Origin: UMGS1322 sp900550765
Lineage (GTDB): Bacteria; Bacillota; Clostridia; Christensenellales; QALW01
Reading direction: 5' to 3'
DNA: 21,698 nt
NCBI GenBank assembly: GCA_958448705.1
Contig: CAUDEY010000030.1
Location: 1-21,698 of the forward strand
Position 1 is the stretch's first letter; the number at the start of each line of letters is the position of its first letter. This document shows, piece by piece, positions 1 through 7,196 of the stretch. A program made the position numbers and the translations under genes. Under the pieces are notes generated by a model. It worked only from the letters and a program-made list of their open reading frames with translations. It had not been told where the DNA came from and searched no databases.

Positions 1-828
1 GTGCATTTTGATCATCGTTTGGCGATCGCTGCGGTGGAAAATGGGGCGGACAAGCTCAGAATCAATCCCGGAAATATTACAGATCCGGGGGCGATCCGGC
101 ATTTGGTAGAATGTGCTAAAACCTACGGTGTTCCGATTCGGATCGGCGTCAATGGCGGAAGTCTTTCCGCGGAGGTGCGCCGGCGTTTTGGCGAAGCTTC
201 TGCCATGGCACTGGTGGCGAGTGCAATGGAGAATATTCGGCTGCTGGAGGCAGAACATTTTTATGAAATTGCCGTTTCGGTTAAATCGTCGGATGTGCGA
301 ACGATGATTGAAGCGTATCGGTTATTGCGTATGCAATGTGATTATCCTCTGCACTTAGGTGTTACGGAAGCCGGTACAGCGGAGATTGGGGTTGTAAAAA
401 ACGCCGTTGGTATCGGCACTCTTTTGTTGGAAGGGATAGGGGATACGGTTCGTGTATCCCTTACCGGGGATCCGGTACAGGAGGTATTTGCAGCGCAAAA
501 TATTCTGCGCAGCGTTGGGCTGTATACGGTGGGTGTGGAGGTGATCTCCTGTCCGATGTGTGCACGCACAAAAATTCCGTTGGAACGGATTGTGGCCGAG
601 GTAAAAGCAGCTACAAAACATATAAGAACGCCGATAAAGGTCGCGGTAATGGGCTGTGTAGTGAATGGTCCCGGAGAGGCAAAAGATGCGGATATAGGGC
701 TTGCCGGCGGCGGAGGGAATGGGGAAAAAGCGGTAGTATTCCGTAAAGGAGAGAGGCTGGCTTCGGGCGGGATTGCCCAGATGACACAGCTTTTGATACG
801 GGAAATCATAAAAATGGCAGATACATAA
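1..828 (+). CDS. ispG: IspG, 4-hydroxy-3-methylbut-2-enyl diphosphate synthase (C-terminal part, cut by the window edge)
   Basis: IspG (GcpE) is a cytoplasmic [4Fe-4S] enzyme that reductively converts methylerythritol cyclodiphosphate to HMBPP, the penultimate step of the MEP isoprenoid pathway. The visible 275 residues begin inside the conserved HFDHRLA segment, so the GTG at base 1 is an internal valine codon and the true start lies upstream. KLRINPGN follows. The iron-sulfur ligands are visible as C184 and C187 (SCPMC) and C219 (GCVVNGPGEA), with the glutamate E226. Their spacing of 3, 32 and 7 residues is the same as C270, C273, C305 and E312 of the E. coli enzyme, which implies roughly 86 residues are missing at the N terminus. 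The gene stops with TAA at 826-828, inside a hairpin facing the convergent fakA gene. Confidence 0.97.
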   Translation: MHFDHRLAIAAVENGADKLRINPGNITDPGAIRHLVECAKTYGVPIRIGVNGGSLSAEVRRRFGEASAMALVASAMENIRLLEAEHFYEIAVSVKSSDVRTMIEAYRLLRMQCDYPLHLGVTEAGTAEIGVVKNAVGIGTLLLEGIGDTVRVSLTGDPVQEVFAAQNILRSVGLYTVGVEVISCPMCARTKIPLERIVAEVKAATKHIRTPIKVAVMGCVVNGPGEAKDADIGLAGGGGNGEKAVVFRKGERLASGGIAQMTQLLIREIIKMADT

Positions 829-861
829 AGAATCCGTTCTTTTAAAAGGACGGATTCTTTT
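827..861 (+). terminator. Hairpin terminator of ispG
   Basis: An 11-bp perfect stem (827-837 with 850-860) is extended inward by T-G, C-G, T-A and T-A pairs to a 4-base loop. The stem starts at the last bases of the ispG stop codon. The 3' arm ends in a short T run (858-861), so termination strength is probably moderate. Confidence 0.7.
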
Positions 862-871
862 GAACAAAAAG

Positions 872-895
872 AAAGCACGTCGTTTCACGTGCTTT
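872..895 (-). terminator. Hairpin terminator of fakA (probably bidirectional)
   Basis: A 9-bp perfect stem (872-880 with 887-895, loop 881-886) lies between the convergent ends of ispG and fakA. Read on the minus strand it is followed by a T-rich run (bases 871 down to 863), which suits termination of fakA. On the + strand it ends in TTTT, so it may also back up the ispG hairpin. Confidence 0.7.
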
Positions 896-906
896 TCATA
901 CGAATT

Positions 907-2547
907 TTATTCTGCAGATATAATATAGTAATATACAGGCTGCCCGCCCGAAATCACTTCCACATCTGTTGAAGGATATTTCTCGTTTATGATTGCGGCA
1001 ATTTCTTCAGCATCTTCTTGTGTGGTATCACTGCCATAATAAAGTGTGATCAAATCATTTTTCTGCGTCAAGAGTTTTTCAATCAGGGTAACAGTGGTAT
1101 CTTTTAAATCTTCCCCGCAGCAGGCGATCGTACCTTCTGCAAGCCCTAAAATGTTGCCTTCATGAATGCTTTGGCCGTCAAATTCAGTATCGCGTACGGC
1201 GTAGGTGATATTGCCGGTAAGTACATCCCCGTAGCTTTGGGACATTGCCTCAAAGTTGGTTTGGCCATCCGCTTCAGGGTCAAAGGCAAGCAGCGTAGCA
1301 ATTCCTTGAGGAATGGTCTTGGTAGGCACCACAAAAAGTTGTTTTTCTGTAAAATCCTGCGCTTGTTCGGCAGCAAGAATGATATTGGAATTGTTCGGCA
1401 GGATGATGACAGATTTTGCACAAACTTTTTTTACGGCATCGGCGATATCCGCGGTACTGGGATTCATTGTTTGCCCGCCGGTAACAATTTGGTCTACGCC
1501 TAAGTCTTTAAAAATATTGGAGAGTCCTTCTCCGGAGGAAACAGCAACGATACCGACCTGTTTCATTTCCGCAGCACGTTTCTCCTGCAGCTCACGATTC
1601 TGCTGTACCATGTTTTCGATTTTGATTCTATTTAATTCTCCCAATTCAAGGGCATATTGCAGAGCAGTACCGGGCGTGTTGGTATGCACATGCACTTTGA
1701 TGAGTTCTGGATCACCAACAACTACAAGAGAATCACCGATGGCTGCAAGCTTATTTCTAAGAGCATCTACTGCTTTTTCATCTGCCTCCGGCTTAAGATT
1801 TTGAATAAAAAACTCGGTACAATAAGCAAACAAAATTTCATCCATTTCTGCTACTTCGTCTGCTGTGGAACGGCTGATAGCTTCTGCAGCAGGCTTTGAG
1901 AAAGAAAACGGCTGAATATTTTCCGGCAGATGCTCTCCGCGCACTACCGTTGCGAATCCGTGCATGATAGTCATAAGTCCCTGTCCGCCGGCATCCACCA
2001 CACCGGCTTTTTTCAGCTGTGGAAGCAGCTCCGGTGTTTTTGCAAGCGTTTCTTCACCAATAGCGATAACATAGTCAAGTAATTCTACAAGTGTTTTGCT
2101 GGACGCATCATACCGTGATTTTTCGGCCATCGTGCGGATTACTGTGAGGATCGTACCCTCTTTGGGTTTCATAACGGCTTTATAAGCAGTTTCGGAACCT
2201 AAGCGGAGCGCCACTGCAAAATCAGCCGTAGTAGCGGCATCAGTAGTTTCAAATTGCTTGGCAAAACCGCGGAGAATCTGGGAAAGAATGACGCCGCTGT
2301 TGCCGCGTGCCCCTTTCAGTGCACCCCTTGACATGGCTTTTGCTACAGAGGGAAGGTCATTTTGTGTAAGTGCAGATACTTCCTGCAGCACTGACTGCAT
2401 GGTGAGGGACATATTGGTTCCCGTATCCCCGTCCGGAACGGGAAAAACATTAAGGTCATTCAACTGCTGTTTGTTTACTTCCAGCAGGGAGGCTGCTGTA
2501 ACGATCATTTCTTTTAGCAGAGCCCCGTCAATCGTATTATAAATCAC
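907..2547 (-). CDS. fakA: FakA/YloV-type fatty acid kinase (DAK2 domain)
   Basis: FakA phosphorylates fatty acids carried by a FakB (DegV) protein, feeding exogenous fatty acids into phospholipid synthesis in Firmicutes. The 546-residue protein has the usual length. The N-terminal DAK2 nucleotide-binding domain covers about residues 8-200, with the Mg-ATP aspartate motif PDGDTGTN (D39, D41, N45) and the GARGNSGVI loop; a middle domain and a FakA C-terminal domain follow. The chosen start is GTG (complement of 2545-2547), 18 bp downstream of asp23 and preceded by AAAGGAAAG. The asp23-fakA (yloU-yloV) pair is a standard Firmicute arrangement. No fakB is in the window, so the partner protein must be encoded elsewhere. 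Dihydroxyacetone kinase activity, suggested by older DAK annotations, is unlikely because the DhaK substrate domain is absent. Confidence 0.93.
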   Translation of the reverse strand: MIYNTIDGALLKEMIVTAASLLEVNKQQLNDLNVFPVPDGDTGTNMSLTMQSVLQEVSALTQNDLPSVAKAMSRGALKGARGNSGVILSQILRGFAKQFETTDAATTADFAVALRLGSETAYKAVMKPKEGTILTVIRTMAEKSRYDASSKTLVELLDYVIAIGEETLAKTPELLPQLKKAGVVDAGGQGLMTIMHGFATVVRGEHLPENIQPFSFSKPAAEAISRSTADEVAEMDEILFAYCTEFFIQNLKPEADEKAVDALRNKLAAIGDSLVVVGDPELIKVHVHTNTPGTALQYALELGELNRIKIENMVQQNRELQEKRAAEMKQVGIVAVSSGEGLSNIFKDLGVDQIVTGGQTMNPSTADIADAVKKVCAKSVIILPNNSNIILAAEQAQDFTEKQLFVVPTKTIPQGIATLLAFDPEADGQTNFEAMSQSYGDVLTGNITYAVRDTEFDGQSIHEGNILGLAEGTIACCGEDLKDTTVTLIEKLLTQKNDLITLYYGSDTTQEDAEEIAAIINEKYPSTDVEVISGGQPVYYYIISAE

Positions 2548-2565
2548 TGTTCTTTCCTTTCCGGC

Positions 2566-2916
2566 TTACACCCGTATGCCCTGGATAAGAACATCAACAT
2601 TCTCTACCCTTAAGCCTGTTTGTGTTTCCACTGCATATTTTACTGCTTCAATTACGTTATGTGCTGCCGCTACCATGGATACGCCGTATTCGATAATAAC
2701 GTGCAGTTCAAAACGTACACTGTCTTCTCCGGGATATACCTTAATGCCTTTGGTTAGGCTTTCGCGCTTTAAAAGCTCCGCAATCCCTTCCGCTGTGCTG
2801 GCAGCAGACATTCCTACAATTCCGGCGCAGTCACAGGCGGCAAGCCCTGCAATCGTGGCAAGAACGCCGTCGGAAATCGTAACACTTCCGAATTGATTAT
2901 TCGTTTTAATTGCCAT
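2566..2916 (-). CDS. Asp23/Gls24 family protein (YloU-like)
   Basis: This is a 116-residue Asp23/Gls24 family protein; members are small envelope-associated proteins linked to alkaline or cell-wall stress, and their molecular role is poorly defined. The family pattern is clear: a GSVTISDGVLATIAGLAA beginning, a central GIKVYP and FELHVIIEYG segment, and a VDVLIQGIRV end. An earlier in-frame ATG at 2931 is rejected because the ATGGAGG there is itself the ribosome binding site; the second ATG (complement of 2914-2916, protein MAIKTNNQ) sits at correct spacing. It is transcribed from the promoter at 2998-3026 and followed 18 bp later by fakA, as in yloU-yloV. There is no signal peptide or membrane segment. 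Confidence 0.9.
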   Translation of the reverse strand: MAIKTNNQFGSVTISDGVLATIAGLAACDCAGIVGMSAASTAEGIAELLKRESLTKGIKVYPGEDSVRFELHVIIEYGVSMVAAAHNVIEAVKYAVETQTGLRVENVDVLIQGIRV

Positions 2917-2997
2917 ATCAAAAACCTCCATCGTTGATTTTGTGCGTTTGTGCTGAATAAGAATAAAGACGGAATAATACGTATACGCACTGTTTAT

Positions 2998-3026
2998 ATA
3001 TTACTATATATTCCGTGCAATGGCAA
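2998..3026 (-). promoter_or_regulatory. Sigma-A promoter of asp23-fakA
   Basis: On the minus strand, TTGCCA (3021-3026) and TAATAT (2998-3003) are separated by 17 bases. The start point would be near 2991, giving a 5' leader of about 75 bases. The rest of the 288-base gap (2917-3204) is AT-rich and holds nothing else I can identify apart from the hairpin at 3157-3190. Confidence 0.75.
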
Positions 3027-3156
3027 GTAAATTTTATATGTTTGCTTCTTTCAAAAACAGGATACACGTTACTATTATATTGAAATATAGCAAATAACAT
3101 TCATAAAAGCAGAGGGATTTGTACGAAAAAATTCGACTGCAGCAGAACGCACATCA

Positions 3157-3190
3157 ATAAGCGCACATGTTTTTTTGCATGTGCGCTTAT
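3157..3190 (-). terminator. Strong hairpin downstream of leuS
   Basis: A perfect 13-bp stem (3157-3169 with 3178-3190) with an 8-base T-rich loop lies just past the leuS stop codon. Neither strand has a T run after the stem, so it is either a non-classical terminator or an mRNA 3'-end stabiliser. Confidence 0.5.
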
Positions 3191-3204
3191 AAAGTATACA
3201 AAAC

Positions 3205-5625
3205 TCAGACCGCTACGATATTTACCAGCTTTTGCGGCACAGTTACGATCTTTTTTATGGTTTTATCGGCAATGGCGGCTTTGATAACAGAGTTTTCAAG
3301 TGCCAGTTTTTCCATAGCCTTTTCGTCTGCATCTGCCGGAATCATTATTTTTGCGCGAACTTTGCCGCATATTTGTACAACGATTTCTATTTCATCACGC
3401 AGGAGCTTGCTTTCATCCCAGACAGGCCAGACCGCTTGGTATACGCGCCCTTCAAAGCCCTGGATTTGCCACATCTCTTCGGTTATATGAGGAGATACAG
3501 GATTTAAAAGCAGCAGCAATGTTTTCAGCTCTGTCGATGTGATTGATCCGCATTTGTAAATTTCATTTACATAGGTCATCATTGCAGCGATGGCGGTGTT
3601 GAATTTCATGGCTTCATAGTCTTCAGAGACCTTTTTGACGGTTGCGTGCAGCAATGCCTCACGTTCCTTCTCAGGTACGGGTTTGTCCTCTGTAACTATA
3701 TCCTGAAGACGCCATACGCGGTCTAAAAATCTGCGGCATCCGCGCGCACCCTTGGTGGACCAGGGGATCGCCTGATCGAAAGCCCCCATAAACATCTCGT
3801 ACATTCTGAAAGCGTCAGCACCGATTTCTTCTACGATATCGTCGGGGTTAATGACGTTTCCCCGAGATTTGCTCATTTTTTCACCGTTTTCCCCTAAAAT
3901 CATTCCGTGACTGGTACGCTTTTGATAGGGCTCCTTGGTGGGCACTATACCGATATCGTACAAAAACCTATGCCAGAAGCGGGAATAAAGCAGGTGCAGC
4001 GTAGTATGTTCCATCCCCCCATTGTACCAGTCTACCGGAAGCCAATAGCGCATCTTTTCCGGATCGGCGATACAAGTGCTGTTATGGGGATCAACGTAGC
4101 GAATAAAATACCAGGAAGATCCCGCCCATTGCGGCATAGTATCTGTTTCCCTTTTGGCAGGACCGCCGCAGTGCGGGCAAGTTGTGTTGACCCAATCGGT
4201 TAATTTGGCTAAGGGAGATTCTGCGTCGGCAGTAGGAATAAAATCATCTGTATGGGGCAGGGTAAGGGGCAGTTCACTTTCCGGCAGCGGGACCCATCCG
4301 CATTTTTCACAGTGTACCAGAGGAATTGGTTCGCCCCAATAGCGCTGGCGGGAAAAGACCCAATCGCGCAATTTATAATTGATTTTTGCTTCTCCAATGC
4401 CGTTTTCACTTAGCCAGGCGATCATTGCTTTTTTTGCTTCGGGTACATTTAAGCCGTCCAAAAAACCGCTGTTTATCAGCTTTCCCGAGGCAATGTCAGT
4501 AAAAGCCTCTTCCTGTACGTTTCCGCCGGCAACTACCTCTACAATAGGCAGACCGAATTTTTTAGCAAAAGCCCAGTCGCGTTCATCATGAGCGGGAACT
4601 GCCATAATCGCGCCGGTACCGTAGGACATCAGTACATAGTCAGATACCCATATCGGTATTTCTTTTCTGTTGACGGGATTTATTGCATAAATACCCTCCA
4701 GCACAACACCAGTTTTTTCCTTAGCCGTTTCGGTACGCTCAAAATCGCTTTTATGCTGTGCGGCTTCCTGATAGGCTTTTACTTCGTTTAAATTTTTTAT
4801 TGTATTTCCTAAGGCCTGGATCATCGGATGTTCCGGTGAAATAACCATATAAGTAGCACCGAAGAGCGTATCTGGCCGCGTGGTAAAAACAGTAAGCGTA
4901 TTTTGATAAGCGGGAACTTTGAATTGTACCAATGCCCCCTCACTGCGGCCGATCCAATTGCGCTGCTGGGTCTTTACTTTTTCGATAAAATCTACCTCGT
5001 CAAGTCCCTCCAGCAATTTTTGAGCATAATCGGTAATCCGCAGCATCCACTGGCTTTTTGTTTTGCGGATGACGGTGCCTCCGCAGCGTTCGCAAACACC
5101 GCCGACGACTTCTTCATTGGCAAGCCCTACATTGCAGGAGGTACACCAGTTGATGGCGATCTCGCTTTTATAGGCCAGGCCTTTTTCAAACAGTTTTAAA
5201 AAGATCCACTGTGTCCATTTATAATAACTGGGGTCAGTCGTATTTACCTCTCGCGAATAGTCAAAGGAAAATCCGATCTTTTTGAGCTGACTTCTGAAGT
5301 GATCGATATTATTTTTTGTAACGATTTCAGGATGGATTTTATTTTTTATGGCATAGTTTTCCGTAGGAAGACCAAAAGCATCCCATCCGATAGGATAGAG
5401 TACATTGTAGCCCTGCAGGCGGCGCTTTCTGGAAATAATATCAAGAGCTGTGTTAGAGCGCGGATGACCTACGTGAAGGCCTGCACCGGAAGGATAAGGA
5501 AATTCTATCAGCCCGTAAAATTTGGGTTTGGTTCTATCGGAATCGTCGGCCGAAAAGGCATGTTCGTTTTCCCAAATGTCCTGCCACTTTTTTTCTACCG
5601 TTAAATGATCATAAGGTGCTGCCAT
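3205..5625 (-). CDS. leuS: Leucyl-tRNA synthetase
   Basis: LeuS is the class I synthetase that charges tRNA-Leu with leucine in the cytoplasm. The 806 residues match the bacterial family length. The class signature HIGH appears as HVGHPRS at residues 51-57, preceded by FPYPSGAGL, and KMSKSRGN lies at about residue 575-580. The CP1 editing insertion includes TTRPDTLFGATY and GTGAIMAVPAHDERD. Two CxxC pairs (CTSC with CERC) form a zinc-binding module, and a second set (CEKC, CPHC) lies before the catalytic half closes. The anticodon-binding end contains LLLLNPVSPHITEEMW. The ATG start is preceded by ACGGAG. Its promoter overlaps the stop codon of the HAD gene behind it, and the leader of about 47 bases is too short for a T-box. 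Confidence 0.98.
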   Translation of the reverse strand: MAAPYDHLTVEKKWQDIWENEHAFSADDSDRTKPKFYGLIEFPYPSGAGLHVGHPRSNTALDIISRKRRLQGYNVLYPIGWDAFGLPTENYAIKNKIHPEIVTKNNIDHFRSQLKKIGFSFDYSREVNTTDPSYYKWTQWIFLKLFEKGLAYKSEIAINWCTSCNVGLANEEVVGGVCERCGGTVIRKTKSQWMLRITDYAQKLLEGLDEVDFIEKVKTQQRNWIGRSEGALVQFKVPAYQNTLTVFTTRPDTLFGATYMVISPEHPMIQALGNTIKNLNEVKAYQEAAQHKSDFERTETAKEKTGVVLEGIYAINPVNRKEIPIWVSDYVLMSYGTGAIMAVPAHDERDWAFAKKFGLPIVEVVAGGNVQEEAFTDIASGKLINSGFLDGLNVPEAKKAMIAWLSENGIGEAKINYKLRDWVFSRQRYWGEPIPLVHCEKCGWVPLPESELPLTLPHTDDFIPTADAESPLAKLTDWVNTTCPHCGGPAKRETDTMPQWAGSSWYFIRYVDPHNSTCIADPEKMRYWLPVDWYNGGMEHTTLHLLYSRFWHRFLYDIGIVPTKEPYQKRTSHGMILGENGEKMSKSRGNVINPDDIVEEIGADAFRMYEMFMGAFDQAIPWSTKGARGCRRFLDRVWRLQDIVTEDKPVPEKEREALLHATVKKVSEDYEAMKFNTAIAAMMTYVNEIYKCGSITSTELKTLLLLLNPVSPHITEEMWQIQGFEGRVYQAVWPVWDESKLLRDEIEIVVQICGKVRAKIMIPADADEKAMEKLALENSVIKAAIADKTIKKIVTVPQKLVNIVAV

Positions 5626-5678
5626 AAAAAACTCCGTTTCTCAGCGAAAAATCGCCGTTTCCATTTTACTGTTTTTAT

Positions 5679-5707
5679 ATTCTATTATATATGGCGGAAC
5701 TTGTCAA
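5679..5707 (-). promoter_or_regulatory. Sigma-A promoter of leuS, overlapping the stop codon of the HAD gene
   Basis: On the minus strand, TTGACA (5702-5707) is separated by 17 bases from TAGAAT (5679-5684). The TGA inside TTGACA is the stop codon (complement of 5704-5706) of the upstream HAD phosphatase. The leader to the leuS ATG is about 47 bases and holds only a small hairpin (GCGA/TCGC). Confidence 0.85.
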
Positions 5708-6348
5708 CGGAAAACCGCTGCGGCAATTTGGGGAATTTCCGCCGGATAATCTGCAAAAAATTCGGCTCCGGCCTGCAGCAGTTCCTCTTTTCCTCCATAA
5801 CCCCAAAGTGCGCCGATACAGGGGATTTTGTTGTATCCGGCTCCCTGAACATCGTCTTTTCTATCGCCGGCCATGATCGCCCGTGCCGGATGTTTGGCAA
5901 GCATATCAGCCAGGAGTTTTCCCTTGCCGGGGAAAGCTGCTTCGCTTTTTGCACCGATGATTTCCGTAAAATTGTTTCGGATGCCGAAATGCTCAATTAC
6001 TGTAAACACCATTGGTTCCGGTTTGGCCGAACAAATACGGCATTCAATATTTTGGGCTGTAAGTGCAGCAAGCATTTCCCGCACTCCGGGATATAGGCTG
6101 TTTTCAAAGATGCCCTCTTTCTTGTAATATTCCCGGTATCTTTTTATAAAATACTGCGCTGTTTTCTGGTCCACACCCCACAGGCGGGAAAAACTGTCGG
6201 AAAGAGGAGGGCCGATGCAGGAGCGCAGCTGTGAAGCTGTTAGCTGCGGCAGTCCTTCCTGTATTCTTACATATTCTATAGCGTTTATAATGCCGGGGGC
6301 GGAATCGGTCAGTGTACCGTCAAGGTCGAAAATAACCGTCTTTTTCAC
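5704..6348 (-). CDS. HAD-family hydrolase, phosphoglycolate phosphatase-like (Gph/PpaX group)
   Basis: This 214-residue HAD superfamily protein acts as a soluble phosphatase, probably on a small phosphorylated metabolite such as phosphoglycolate or pyrophosphate; the exact substrate cannot be read from sequence. Motif I is FDLDGT with nucleophile D8 and acid D10, motif II is S107 (ICSAKPE), the motif III lysine is K142 or K144 (PGKGK), and motif IV is GDRKDD (D162, D166). A helical C1 cap lies between residues 15 and 90. The start is GTG (complement of 6346-6348) after AAAGGAG at about 8 bases. It has its own promoter (6390-6418), no terminator, and its stop codon is part of the leuS promoter, so some read-through into leuS is likely. 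Confidence 0.88.
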   Translation of the reverse strand: MKKTVIFDLDGTLTDSAPGIINAIEYVRIQEGLPQLTASQLRSCIGPPLSDSFSRLWGVDQKTAQYFIKRYREYYKKEGIFENSLYPGVREMLAALTAQNIECRICSAKPEPMVFTVIEHFGIRNNFTEIIGAKSEAAFPGKGKLLADMLAKHPARAIMAGDRKDDVQGAGYNKIPCIGALWGYGGKEELLQAGAEFFADYPAEIPQIAAAVFR

Positions 6349-6389
6349 AATAGGAGCTCCTTTTGATTTGTATATTTTAGAATATTTTA

Positions 6390-6418
6390 ATTATACCATT
6401 AAAAATTTTTTATCACAA
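6390..6418 (-). promoter_or_regulatory. Sigma-A promoter of the HAD gene
   Basis: On the minus strand, TTGTGA (6413-6418), a 17-base spacer and a perfect TATAAT (6390-6395). The start point would lie near 6383, about 35 bases before the GTG start codon. Confidence 0.75.
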
Positions 6419-6490
6419 CCGTTTTGCATGCAGCCGTTTTTCTGCAAAATCAGGGGGAGGATAATTTTTCAAAAAAAATGTCAAAAGTGT

Positions 6491-6520
6491 TTGACAGTTT
6501 ACTGTGTTGTTTGATATAAT
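6491..6520 (+). promoter_or_regulatory. Sigma-A promoter of rpsU
   Basis: Perfect TTGACA (6491-6496) and TATAAT (6515-6520) with an 18-base spacer. The leader of about 55 bases ends in GGGAGG just ahead of the rpsU ATG. It is divergent from the HAD gene promoter 73 bases away. Confidence 0.87.
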
Positions 6521-6582
6521 CACCCGTGTGATATGAGAAAGATACTCTCGTGTTAGATCCAAAACCGAGGGGAGGGATATTG

Positions 6583-6756
6583 ATGTCAGAAATTCATGTT
6601 GGTGAAAATGAATCATTAGAAAATGCACTCAAACGCTTTAAACGTAAGTGTGCCCGCGCCGGAGTGTTGGCGGAAGTTCGCAAGAGAGAGCATTACGAAA
6701 AACCCAGCGTAAAAAGAAAGAAAAAGGCAGAGGCAGCCAGAAAACGCAAGTATTGA
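6583..6756 (+). CDS. rpsU: 30S ribosomal protein S21
   Basis: S21 is a small basic protein of the 30S platform that helps initiation by contacting the 3' end of 16S rRNA. The 57-residue product has the standard pattern: MSEIHVGENESLENALKRF, then KCARAGVLAEVRKREHYEKP, then a lysine/arginine tail (KRKKKAEAARKRKY). An in-frame ATG 33 bases upstream (6550) is rejected because the GAGGGGAGG ribosome binding site lies between the two and fits only the ATG at 6583. It has its own promoter and terminator, so it is a single-gene unit. In many Firmicutes yqeY follows rpsU; here the yqfC cluster follows. Confidence 0.97.
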   Translation: MSEIHVGENESLENALKRFKRKCARAGVLAEVRKREHYEKPSVKRKKKAEAARKRKY

Positions 6757-6792
6757 TTTTTGTCTGCTTTTGTGCAGGTCTGTGTAAGAATA

Positions 6793-6829
6793 AAACGGGA
6801 AGTTACAGTTGTAGCTTCCTGTTTTTTTT
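6793..6829 (+). terminator. Rho-independent terminator of rpsU
   Basis: A stem of 13 pairs including two G-T wobbles (6794-6806 with 6811-6823), a 4-base AGTT loop, and a run of T from 6822 to 6829. Confidence 0.9.
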
Positions 6830-6869
6830 ATTAAAAAATCGGCAGGGAAAAATGCGGTTCTTTTGCACC

Positions 6870-6899
6870 GGTATTTTATGAGGGCATCACTCATATAAT
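6870..6899 (+). promoter_or_regulatory. Candidate sigma-E (mother-cell sporulation) promoter of the yqfC cluster
   Basis: GGTATTTT (6870-6877) and CATATAAT (6892-6899) are 14 bases apart, which resembles the sigma-E pattern (ATATT-like -35, CATACAAT-like -10). No TTGACA-like hexamer is at the right distance for sigma-A. The predicted start point lies within about 15 bases of the yqfC ATG. A short inverted repeat ATGAG/CTCAT falls in the spacer. Confidence 0.55.
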
Positions 6900-6919
6900 T
6901 GGCAAGAGAGGTGTTTTTT

Positions 6920-7186
6920 ATGTTTTTGGACGGCGGTAATTTGATGCACAAAAGCGGTTTGCCGGCTGAAAGTGTTCAGGGAATTATGCGGATATCCCTT
7001 TGGGATGACCGCTATGTTATGATTGAAAATCATACCGGTATTGCAGATATGAAGCAAGAATGTATTAAAGTATGGAAAGATAAGCGGTTGCTTGCAATCA
7101 ATGGAAGCGAGCTGATGATTGAAGAACTTGATGGCTACTGTTTGAAGATAAAAGGAATAATTTTATCGATAGAATATTTGACCTGA
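6920..7186 (+). CDS. yqfC: YqfC, sporulation protein of the YabP/YqfC family
   Basis: This 88-residue protein belongs to the YabP/YqfC family of small sporulation proteins; in Bacillus subtilis yqfC and yqfD are in the sigma-E regulon. Recognisable features are the LWDDRYVMIENHTGI strand pattern, the ECIKVWKDKRLLAINGSEL segment and the closing LKIKGIILSIEYL. A TTG 21 bases upstream (6899) is possible but falls in the promoter -10 region; ATG at 6920, preceded by GAGAGG, is preferred. There is no signal peptide or membrane segment. It lies 10 bases before yqfD, matching the yqfC-yqfD-phoH order known in many endospore formers. Biochemical role unknown. Confidence 0.85.
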   Translation: MFLDGGNLMHKSGLPAESVQGIMRISLWDDRYVMIENHTGIADMKQECIKVWKDKRLLAINGSELMIEELDGYCLKIKGIILSIEYLT

Positions 7187-7196
7187 GGGCGTAGAT

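Noticed and set aside
5626..5703. T-box riboswitch before leuS
   Set aside because: Space is too short and no specifier loop or T-box consensus sequence is present.
6421..6480. Inverted bases TTTTGCA/TGCAAAA upstream of the rpsU promoter
   Set aside because: Short, imperfectly spaced and not flanking any promoter element closely; likely chance in AT-rich sequence.
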